Shown one piece after another: positions 1 through 6,520 of a stretch of DNA of 64,000 nt (positions within the stretch are counted from its first letter, which is position 1; each line of letters begins with the position of its first letter). The DNA is from SIG437 sp045576235 (GTDB lineage Bacteria; Bacillota; Clostridia; UBA1381; UBA9506). The stretch covers positions 4,753 to 68,752 of the forward strand of contig JAZNGA010000029.1 in the NCBI GenBank assembly GCA_045576235.1. Reading direction: 5' to 3'. The position numbers and the translations under genes were made by a program. The notes under the pieces are model-generated. The model did no database searches and was not told the origin of the DNA. It saw only the letters and a list, made by a program, of their open reading frames with translations.

Positions 1-471
1 GCACCATATTTACCGCTAGCCCAAATTGGCGTAGACGTTTCCCATGTTCCCGATGCCAAAACCGTTATATATTTTCTATGGTTTTGATTAAAGAGAACAT
101 CACTGGTTATTATAGACTCCTCATAACCAACCCCACCTCTGCGAGAATCTGCCTTCTCCTTATACCTTGGTGTGCACATAATCAAAACATAATCACTCTT
201 TGCTATAGATTGTTCCATAAATACAGGTAATGGGTCTCCAAGAATTAAATCATTCTGGTCTAAAATAACATTAATGCCATTGTCATTTAATTGTTTAGAG
301 AAGTTTTTATCCATTCTTTATATTCTTCACTATCCCATGAATATGACACAAATACAGTGGGGGAATTGGAAGCATTGCTTTTTACTGTTGCAGAAGAATA
401 TTCTATAGAACCCTTTTGTTTCTCTATGCACTGTTCCCTAAGATCGTTCGGAAGTATGTCTAAAAACTCAT
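1..471 (-). pseudogene. TIR/SEFIR-domain protein, frame-disrupted and cut by the window edge
   Basis: Reading leftward, the strand encodes a TIR/SEFIR-type fold: VFVSYSWDSEEYKEWIK (beta A), then GINVILDQNDLILGDPLPVF and SDYVLIMCTPRYKEKAD with a conserved GGVGYEE. The two halves lie in different frames. An A5 run (plus-strand T304-308) ends the first half, and one more A would join them. The expected start, ATG at 471 with an AGGAG site nine bases upstream, hits TAG after three codons at another 5-base run (plus-strand A462-466). One extra base there also restores the frame. TIR and SEFIR domains in bacteria are often NAD-degrading or scaffold modules of antiphage systems; that role is inferred here. 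The gene is last in a five-gene minus-strand run, 17 bases after the preceding stop. It is either a decayed gene or a sequence with two homopolymer errors. Confidence 0.7.
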
Positions 472-487
472 CTATCGTTACTCCTAA

Positions 488-1048
488 CTAGTTTAATTTT
501 TCAGGTTCATCATTCAAATACATAAATGCAACCTGTTCTGCAAACCTAACACTTACATGATCATAGTTATATACTTCTTCAAAATCATCTACATAATTAT
601 CAAAATCCGTAAACCACCCAATAATTTCCTGTGATATTTCATCTGAAATATTTTTCTCTTTTAAATAATCGGTTACCTCTTTAGGGCATTCTATCCCATC
701 ATTTAAATCACTTAGTAAATCATACCAATTTCGCATTAGATGATATATGACATATGTATTAATTGGCGACAAATATAAACGAGGGACATCACTTTTCGCA
801 ATATCAATCAAGTCATAGATGATATTTTTTGCTTTTTGCAAATCACGTCTTAGAAAACCTGCGGGGAAAACATCCTCAAAGTATTCTATAAAACTATCAT
901 CTGTTCCGCCGAGGCTATGCCATCCATCAAGTTCAAGATCAAACATATTAAGATAAAAGTTTTTAAATGCTTTAACTATTGGGCAACTCGATATATCAAT
1001 TCTTTCTTGTATTTCTCTTGACAAACCTAATATCATTGAATTAAACAT
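488..1048 (-). CDS. hypothetical acidic helical protein in candidate defence operon
   Basis: I do not recognise this 186-residue protein. It is acidic, rich in Asp, Glu, Tyr and Phe, predicted mostly helical, and has no signal peptide, membrane span or nuclease motif that I can see. The ATG at 1048 has an AGGAG site 8-9 bases upstream. The gene lies 32 bases after the HNH gene and 17 bases before the TIR/SEFIR start, so it is almost certainly co-transcribed with both. Its stop codon is in the same frame as the first part of the TIR/SEFIR reading frame. A fusion interrupted by TAG is therefore conceivable, although the ribosome-binding site at 481-485 argues for separate genes. Confidence 0.7.
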   Translation of the reverse strand: MFNSMILGLSREIQERIDISSCPIVKAFKNFYLNMFDLELDGWHSLGGTDDSFIEYFEDVFPAGFLRRDLQKAKNIIYDLIDIAKSDVPRLYLSPINTYVIYHLMRNWYDLLSDLNDGIECPKEVTDYLKEKNISDEISQEIIGWFTDFDNYVDDFEEVYNYDHVSVRFAEQVAFMYLNDEPEKLN

Positions 1049-1080
1049 ATTTTTCTCCTGTGAACTAATTATATTGTTTC

Positions 1081-1695
1081 TTAAACATTAAACCACCATG
1101 GTGTTTTAGGTGTTTCATCTTGTTTACTCATTGGAAATTCCACATTGTGCTCTGCTGCAAATCTTTTTAACATCATTCTATACATCCCAGCCATAGTAAC
1201 AGTATTGAAATATTGTTGACCAAAATGAATACTTGCTTCATTCATAACAAAATCCATACAAGTTTTCCATTCTTCCTGAAATTTGTCGCTATTTTGCTCT
1301 ATTCCTATTTGGGTTAATATGTATTTTAGTTCTTCACTAACTTTTCTCTTATATATAAACTCGTATTCTTTCATGCCCCTGATGCTCCAAAATGTCCCAT
1401 AAAAAGGAACCTTGTACGCCTTTATGCAGTCCCACATAATTTCAGGATCTGTAACATTTGGTCCTTCGGCATGACATCTTTCACATAATAATACAATGTT
1501 TTCAGGACAGTCTTCACCTTCCAATGAATCAGGGATTATGTGACAGCATTGCAAATGTTTCTCGCAACCACCGCGCCAACAATGAGTATCTGCTTCGCTC
1601 CAATCGACACTTAAATCACATTCATCCACAAATTCAATCCAATAATCTATCGCTTCCTGAATAGTTGTTTTAATCGCTTCTCTTTTTTTACTCAT
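1081..1695 (-). CDS. HNH endonuclease-domain protein
   Basis: A 204-residue protein with an HNH module at residues 38-80. Paired cysteines C39 and C44 are followed by CCHIIPDSLEGEDCPENI, carrying the first His (H52) and central Asn (N66), then LCERCH with C71, C74 and the last His (H75). This is the zinc-stabilised HNH arrangement of bacterial restriction-like nucleases, which cut DNA using one divalent metal. The roughly 120 residues after it match nothing I know and may recognise the target or a partner. The start at 1695 has AGGAG in good position. The gap to the XRE gene upstream is only 11 bases. With a TIR/SEFIR gene downstream, a role against foreign DNA is a reasonable inference, not shown. 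Confidence 0.8.
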   Translation of the reverse strand: MSKKREAIKTTIQEAIDYWIEFVDECDLSVDWSEADTHCWRGGCEKHLQCCHIIPDSLEGEDCPENIVLLCERCHAEGPNVTDPEIMWDCIKAYKVPFYGTFWSIRGMKEYEFIYKRKVSEELKYILTQIGIEQNSDKFQEEWKTCMDFVMNEASIHFGQQYFNTVTMAGMYRMMLKRFAAEHNVEFPMSKQDETPKTPWWFNV

Positions 1696-1706
1696 AAATA
1701 TTTCTC

Positions 1707-2357
1707 CTATTCTTTTTCAACTAATTCCAACAAGTCCTCTATATCACAATTCAGCACCTTAGAAAGTCTGACAAGGTATTCTGTTTGAGCCTTGTTGATA
1801 TTTTTCTGTCTTTGTTCGTAATGCTGAATCATGCGAACAGGTATATCTGCAAGTTCTGCAAGTTGTTTTTGACTTAATCCTGCTCTTTTTCTGTAAATTT
1901 TAAGATTAGTTTCCGGCTTTGCTTGATTATACAGCTCATTCATTTTATCAGCAAAATGTCTGATATCCATTTCGTGATAAGGTAAGTACATTGACTTTAT
2001 CTGGTCAATCGGAATATACTTAACAATTTCTGCAAAGGAAAGGGATGTTTTCCACTGATAATATGCAAGCGCCCACCCTGTCCAGTATTCTTCGCTTCGA
2101 TTAGCAGTGTATCTTGACTTTATGTTTCTTACATCTTCTCCTGTTTTTTCCATGACTTCATAGGCAAGCTCAACGCCTGATTTTCCTGCAATGGTTTTTG
2201 AATCACCATTTTCAAAAGCACTTGCTATGCCTGATACAATAAACCTGTCAAAGAATTCTTTGATATCAAACTTTAAATCATATACTGCAAAGTCAAGCAT
2301 TCTGCCCAAAGAGCTGCGTGCTTTTTCAAGATAATTTTTATCGTAAGCGCCTGTCAT
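1707..2357 (-). CDS. XRE-family DNA-binding protein, probable antitoxin
   Basis: A 216-residue protein with a C-terminal XRE/lambda-Cro helix-turn-helix at about residues 150-212 (LKIYRKRAGLSQKQLAELA, then MIQHYEQ). The N-terminal 140 residues form a separate helical domain of unknown class. The start overlaps the end of the DUF3990 gene by 20 bases, which suggests translational coupling. DUF3990 proteins are repeatedly found beside small regulators in presumed toxin-antitoxin loci, so I read this as the antitoxin and autorepressor. The promoter ahead of the pair contains an imperfect 16-bp palindrome that could be its operator. Toxin-first order is the less usual arrangement. Confidence 0.75.
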   Translation of the reverse strand: MTGAYDKNYLEKARSSLGRMLDFAVYDLKFDIKEFFDRFIVSGIASAFENGDSKTIAGKSGVELAYEVMEKTGEDVRNIKSRYTANRSEEYWTGWALAYYQWKTSLSFAEIVKYIPIDQIKSMYLPYHEMDIRHFADKMNELYNQAKPETNLKIYRKRAGLSQKQLAELADIPVRMIQHYEQRQKNINKAQTEYLVRLSKVLNCDIEDLLELVEKE

Positions 2358-3030
2358 CCGCTTTCATCTCCTCATCTATTATCTGAGTAATATAAATATC
2401 TCCTCGCTGTCTTTTGTTTCGTTCAACATCAAAGTATTCGCGTCTTGCTGCTTTATCACGAGCTTCTTTTTTTGTATACCAAACACTGTTTTCTGCAATT
2501 TCGTATCTTATGAATTTAATCTCCTCAAATGCTTTTTTACTTTTGAGTACAAATTGCAGTCCTAAATTACCAAGGTGCATTGCGTTAGCAAGTTGTCTGA
2601 ATGAAATGGTACCATTGATAAAATCCTGTGCAAAGGAGAAGTAACTGTCATCTGCACGATAGCCGATAATAATATCATAGCTTTTATAATCAACTTTGAA
2701 ATTATTTAATATATATTCTTTCGCTTCTTGCGCCAATGCAGACGGAATATCAAACTCACGATTTTCAAGCAATATCGAAAGCCAATGAAGAATAGAATAT
2801 TTTTCTTCATTTAAGTCAAGTATTTTTAAGTTTTGAGTATAAATTTCATATTCGTTTGCATAACCGTCACGCGTTTTGTCAACGCCCCATTCTTTTGCCA
2901 TTTCAATCGTATCGGTACAATAAAAACCCAATCCATAATCATTATATGTCTTACCTTTTCCATATTCAGGATTTTTAACAATATCTTTTGAACCATGATA
3001 TATTTTCTTAATCACTATTATCATCTCCAT
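2338..3030 (-). CDS. DUF3990 protein, possible ADP-ribosyltransferase-like toxin
   Basis: The N-terminus IYHGSKDIVKNPEYGKGK followed by NDYGLGFYCT is the hallmark of DUF3990, a family with sequence features like ADP-ribosyltransferase folds (His, then a Tyr/Gly-rich strand). No DNA-binding or membrane feature is seen. The longest frame starts at ATG 3030, but that lies only a few bases from the predicted transcription start. The ATG at 3024, or the GTG at 3015 behind GGAG, may be the true start. It is the first gene of the accessory operon and overlaps the XRE gene. Toxin activity is inferred from family and neighbour only. Confidence 0.75.
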   Translation of the reverse strand: MEMIIVIKKIYHGSKDIVKNPEYGKGKTYNDYGLGFYCTDTIEMAKEWGVDKTRDGYANEYEIYTQNLKILDLNEEKYSILHWLSILLENREFDIPSALAQEAKEYILNNFKVDYKSYDIIIGYRADDSYFSFAQDFINGTISFRQLANAMHLGNLGLQFVLKSKKAFEEIKFIRYEIAENSVWYTKKEARDKAARREYFDVERNKRQRGDIYITQIIDEEMKADDRRLR

Positions 3031-3040
3031 CCCTGTTTTT

Positions 3041-3069
3041 ATTATACCCCTTTAGGTGTAGTTTGTCAA
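3041..3069 (-). promoter_or_regulatory. sigma-A promoter and candidate XRE operator of the left accessory operon
   Basis: On the minus strand TTGACA (3064-3069) and TATAAT (3041-3046) are separated by 17 bases, a perfect consensus. The spacer and the -10 share an imperfect palindrome at 3045-3060 (TACaCCT-AA-AGGgGTA), placed where a bound XRE protein would block RNA polymerase. Five co-directional genes follow with gaps of at most 32 bases. Confidence 0.75.
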
Positions 3070-3121
3070 GTTTTAAATAAAATTTGCCTAAAAAAATTCT
3101 TGATGTTTTCTAACAAACTCT

Positions 3122-3196
3122 GAACAAAAACCGTTAAAAACGGCAACACGCAAAATTCGAGCACACAAAAGGGCTTTGAAGGGCGTGTGTCCCTCA
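3122..3196. repeat. dispersed terminator-associated repeat, copy 1 (degenerate)
   Basis: It shares GAACAAAAACnGnTAAAAACG, then GAGCACACAAAA and GGCTTTGAAGG, with copies at 6413-6497 and 18633-18705. In this copy the right arm of the GGCTTTGA hairpin is cut off. The aldehyde dehydrogenase stop codon (3194-3196) lies inside the surviving CCCTCA arm. Like the other copies it marks the 3' end of a minus-strand transcription unit. Confidence 0.65.
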
Positions 3197-4573
3197 CCTC
3201 AAAAACATATGTAAGAGCTTCTCATAAAATTTGTTATATGGCTGATAACGCATCGGCAAATCAAGCCATGTCTTTTTATCCATAACTGATTTATAATGCG
3301 AAAATGCTTCAAATCCGTCTTTGCCGTGATATGAACCCATACCGCTTTCACCAACTCCTCCGAAGCCCATTTCGCTTGTTGCAAGATGAACTACAACATC
3401 GTTGATGCAGCCGCCACCATATGAAAGTTCTTTTGTAACACGATTAATATGTTTTTTATTGTTTGAGAACAGGTACAACGCAAGAGGTTTATCCTTATCT
3501 TTAAGCTCATCAATCAACTCATCAAAATCATCGAATTCAAGTACAGGCATGATAGGTCCGAAGATTTCCTCACCCATAACTGCATCACTTTCTGTTACAT
3601 TGTCCATAACAGTAGGAGCGATTTTGTTTGTCTTGCTGTTTGTTTCTCCGCCGATAACAACCTTATTCTTATCTATAAGCGCGCTGAGTCTTTCAAAATG
3701 TCTTTCATTGATTATCTTGCCATAGCCTTTATTCTCTAACGGATTATCCCCATATTGTTTCTTTATCTGCTTAATAACTTCAACTATAAATTCAGCTTTT
3801 ATCGAGCTTTCGCAAAGAATATAATCAGGAGCAACACAAGTCTGACCGCAGTTCAAATATTTACCAAACACAATTCTTCTTGCCGCAAGTTTAATGTTTG
3901 CGCTTTTATCCACAATGCAAGGGCTCTTTCCACCAAGCTCAAGAACTGCAGGAGTGAGATGTTCTGCCGTATGACGAAGAACTTCTTTACCAACTGCCTG
4001 ACTTCCTGTGAAAAACACAAAATCAAATTTCTGTTCTAAAAGAGCCGTGTTTTCAGCTCTCCCCCCCGTAACCACCGCGACATATTCAGGTGCAAAGCAT
4101 TCTTTTACGATTTTCTCTATAATCCTGCTTGTTGCAGGTGAATATGCGCTCGGTTTAACAATCGCTGTGTTACCTGCTGCAATAGCGTCTGCAAGCGGAT
4201 CAATAGTCAAAAGAAAAGGATAGTTCCACGGGCTCATAATAAGTGTATTGCCGTAAGGAACGGGTTGCCTAAAGCAACGCGCGGCAAAGTTCGTAATTGG
4301 AGTTGCAACTGTTTTTCTCTTTGCAAATCTCCTTGTGTGACGAATCATATATGAGATTTCGGAAAGCACAAGACCACTTTCACACATAAATCCTTCAAAA
4401 CGGCTTTTACCAAGGTCAGCTGTTAAAGCATCATTTACTTCAGTCTGATATTTCTTCACGGCGCTGTAAAGCTTTTTAAGCTGTTCAACACGGAATTTAA
4501 CCGGAATTGTAGCTCCCGTTTTATAATATTTTCTCTGCTTTTCAAGCAGGCTTGTTATCTGTTCACCTGTCAT
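3194..4573 (-). CDS. NAD(P)-dependent aldehyde dehydrogenase (class 3-like)
   Basis: A 459-residue aldehyde dehydrogenase oxidising an aldehyde to the acid, or acting in reverse. Visible are the cofactor-binding MSPWNYPFLL and KPSAYSP, the FFTGSQAVG glycine loop, the general-base region LELGGKSP and the catalytic cysteine in NCGQTCVAPDY. A hydrophobic C-terminus (KLLHMFLR) resembles membrane-associated fatty-aldehyde forms. The start follows the alcohol dehydrogenase stop by one base, with GGAG just upstream, so the two are co-translated. With MarR control it probably handles a toxic or fermentative aldehyde. The substrate cannot be told from sequence. Confidence 0.92.
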   Translation of the reverse strand: MTGEQITSLLEKQRKYYKTGATIPVKFRVEQLKKLYSAVKKYQTEVNDALTADLGKSRFEGFMCESGLVLSEISYMIRHTRRFAKRKTVATPITNFAARCFRQPVPYGNTLIMSPWNYPFLLTIDPLADAIAAGNTAIVKPSAYSPATSRIIEKIVKECFAPEYVAVVTGGRAENTALLEQKFDFVFFTGSQAVGKEVLRHTAEHLTPAVLELGGKSPCIVDKSANIKLAARRIVFGKYLNCGQTCVAPDYILCESSIKAEFIVEVIKQIKKQYGDNPLENKGYGKIINERHFERLSALIDKNKVVIGGETNSKTNKIAPTVMDNVTESDAVMGEEIFGPIMPVLEFDDFDELIDELKDKDKPLALYLFSNNKKHINRVTKELSYGGGCINDVVVHLATSEMGFGGVGESGMGSYHGKDGFEAFSHYKSVMDKKTWLDLPMRYQPYNKFYEKLLHMFLR

Positions 4574-4574
4574 T

Positions 4575-5783
4575 TTATTTACTCCAATCTGAAATCATAT
4601 AGTAAAAACTTTCTAATTCCTTTCTTGTCATAAGCTTTGGTACCGGATAAAGCGGATTTGCTTCTTTTTCAGCGTGTTTTGATAAATAGAAAATGTCCTT
4701 CTTTTTAATGCCTTCAATCCTATTAGAAATTCCCATATCAGAATTGAGCTGCTTTATGGCATCAATGAATTTCCTGGCACCGATTTCGCAGGAATCGTTT
4801 TCATCGCAAATTCCTGCATAAGAACCGAGTTTATGAAGCTTTTTATGTATGCTTTTGCCGTAAGCTTCAAGCACATAGGACATAATAACCGTATTGGCAA
4901 GTCCGTGCGGTGTTCCATAAAGACCTCCCAATGCATGTGCAAGAGCGTGAATATATCCAACATAAGATTTTGAGAATGCTATCCCTGCCTTGTATGCGCT
5001 ATGCAACATATTTTCTCTTGCGGTATGATTTTTTCCATCAGAATATGCTGTGTAAATATTTTCAAAGACAAGCTTTGTTGCATCTAGCGCAAGTCTGCGC
5101 GTTTCTTTTGTTGTAGAACGACCGATGTATGCTTCTACAGCGTGCGTAAGCGCATCCATTCCCGTAGTTGCTGTTAAATGCGGCGGGAGAGAATATGTAA
5201 GTGTTGCATCCAAAACTGCGTAATGCGGAATTACGGGGAAACTCATTATTGCATATTTATGATGTGTTTCAGAATCAGTAATCATTGCGGCAAGTGTTGT
5301 TTCACTACCTGTCCCTGCTGTTGTGGGGATTGCGATAAATGTGGGCAACTTGCGCCACGCCTTGAGTTTCCCGCCTAGCTGATTTACTGTTCTTTTTGGA
5401 TATGTAACACGAACACCAACCGCTTTAGCACAGTCCATCGCCGAACCGCCGCCAATAGCAATAATGGCATCACATTTATTTTTGTGATACAGCTTCAATG
5501 CATCCTCAACATTTATAACTGTCGGATTCGGAAGTGTTTCATCATAAACCGCACATGAAATTTTGCTTATATTCAATGCATCCAGGACAATCTTTAACAA
5601 TCCGCTACTAACAATTCCCTTGTCTGTGACAACAAGCACAGATGTTGCTTTTTCTTTCTCTAACACTTTTCCAATTTCACTGCAGGAATTTATGATTTCC
5701 GGCTCTCTGTATGGAAGCACCGGCAGAGCCATTCTAAATGCCGCCTGAAACAGACGACAATATGCTGATTTAATAAAAAACAT
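4575..5783 (-). CDS. iron-containing alcohol dehydrogenase
   Basis: A group III (Fe-dependent) alcohol dehydrogenase of 402 residues. It has the NAD-binding IAIGGGSAMDCAKA, the IPTTAGTGSE signature and metal ligands in DALTHAVEAY and HALAHALGGLYGTPHG. It interconverts an alcohol and aldehyde in the cytoplasm. I prefer ATG 5783 over the longer frame from 5795 because GAGG lies six bases ahead of it. The gene sits between the MarR gene and the aldehyde dehydrogenase, consistent with a two-step alcohol-aldehyde-acid route. Confidence 0.93.
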   Translation of the reverse strand: MFFIKSAYCRLFQAAFRMALPVLPYREPEIINSCSEIGKVLEKEKATSVLVVTDKGIVSSGLLKIVLDALNISKISCAVYDETLPNPTVINVEDALKLYHKNKCDAIIAIGGGSAMDCAKAVGVRVTYPKRTVNQLGGKLKAWRKLPTFIAIPTTAGTGSETTLAAMITDSETHHKYAIMSFPVIPHYAVLDATLTYSLPPHLTATTGMDALTHAVEAYIGRSTTKETRRLALDATKLVFENIYTAYSDGKNHTARENMLHSAYKAGIAFSKSYVGYIHALAHALGGLYGTPHGLANTVIMSYVLEAYGKSIHKKLHKLGSYAGICDENDSCEIGARKFIDAIKQLNSDMGISNRIEGIKKKDIFYLSKHAEKEANPLYPVPKLMTRKELESFYYMISDWSK

Positions 5784-5795
5784 AATTAACCTCAC

Positions 5796-6239
5796 TTATT
5801 CATAGGATTTTGCTGCTTTATCTATATTTTCACTTATTACATTCAAACTGCGGTAAAATATGGCCCTGTCCTCATCTGAGATGCCTACGCTTATTTCATC
5901 TAAGACAGCAGCAATTTTGTCTGCAATTCTTTTTCCTGCACGCATTCCTCTTTCTGTGAGCTCAAAAGGAGCATTATATCTCTTTTTGCTATCAGATTTG
6001 CAGACAAGATAAGCGTTTTTCTCAAGATAGTCAAGACTTCGTGAAATAGTTGCTTTATCTTCTTCACAACGCTCGCAAAGCTCCTTTGATGTCAGCTCTT
6101 TTGATATGTATAAATAGTATAAGCAGGAAATATGAGGACTTCTGAGTTCATAGTTTTTCATTTCTTCATTTTTGATTTTACGAATGTTTCTGTTTATTCT
6201 GTTTAAAAGAACCGTAAATGTTTCAAATCGCTCTTCCAT
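5796..6239 (-). CDS. MarR-family transcriptional regulator
   Basis: A 147-residue winged-helix regulator. The recognition region LTSKELCERCEEDKATISRS is followed by LDYLEKNAYLV and the wing SDSKKRYNAPFELTERG, in normal MarR order. The frame extends to a TTG at 6254, but GGAGG six bases before ATG 6239 fixes the start there. It is first in the operon with the alcohol and aldehyde dehydrogenases. Two matching palindromes in its promoter strongly suggest autorepression, relieved by a small ligand that is probably a substrate of the enzymes. Confidence 0.92.
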   Translation of the reverse strand: MEERFETFTVLLNRINRNIRKIKNEEMKNYELRSPHISCLYYLYISKELTSKELCERCEEDKATISRSLDYLEKNAYLVCKSDSKKRYNAPFELTERGMRAGKRIADKIAAVLDEISVGISDEDRAIFYRSLNVISENIDKAAKSYE

Positions 6240-6263
6240 TGATTTTACCTCCAAAAGAAAAAA

Positions 6264-6319
6264 CTTGTTGAAATTTCAACAAGTAAAGTATAACAAAAAC
6301 TTGTTGAGATGTCAACAAG
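6264..6319 (-). promoter_or_regulatory. MarR-operon promoter with two perfect inverted-repeat operators
   Basis: Minus-strand TTGACA (6310-6315) and TATACT (6287-6292) have 17-base spacing. Two 20-bp palindromes CTTGTTG-N6-CAACAAG lie at 6264-6283 and 6300-6319, 36 bp centre to centre. One covers the -35 and the other the transcription start. Their identical arms and placement make them the likely sites of the adjacent MarR protein. Confidence 0.85.
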
Positions 6320-6412
6320 TTTGGAAAATTTATTGTTTTAGAAGCAGAAACCATCTGAGCTTTCCTGCGATAATCTCCAAATCTCATCTCCTGACATTTT
6401 CTTACCAAAACA

Positions 6413-6497
6413 GAACAAAAACTGCTAAAAACGTCAACACTAATTTTGAGCACACAAAAAGGCTTTGAAGGACGCACACCCCTCAAAGCCTTGTTTT
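6413..6497. repeat. dispersed terminator-associated repeat, copy 2
   Basis: This is the best-preserved copy of the repeat also found at 3122-3196 and 18633-18705. The similarity covers the hairpin and about 45 bases of flank beyond the T-run, so it is more than convergent terminator sequence. Confidence 0.7.
6456..6492 (-). terminator. intrinsic terminator of the exopolysaccharide operon
   Basis: On the minus strand AAGGCTTTGAgg pairs with tTCAAAGCCTT, followed by a T-run and GTGTG. It lies about 30 bases after the EAL gene stop and ends the long riboswitch-controlled operon. Confidence 0.8.
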
Positions 6498-6520
6498 AAA
6501 CATTTTATCGTTATTCAATT

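Noticed and set aside
304..308. Programmed -1 frameshift in the TIR/SEFIR gene
   Set aside because: The site (ATA AAA ACT) is not a full X XXY YYZ heptamer, and a second, independent break exists near the start codon.
1..471. Pycsar system linking the TIR/SEFIR gene with the cyclase-like gene
   Set aside because: The two are 62 kb apart at opposite ends of the window in separate accessory regions, and no cNMP-binding domain is seen with the TIR/SEFIR part.
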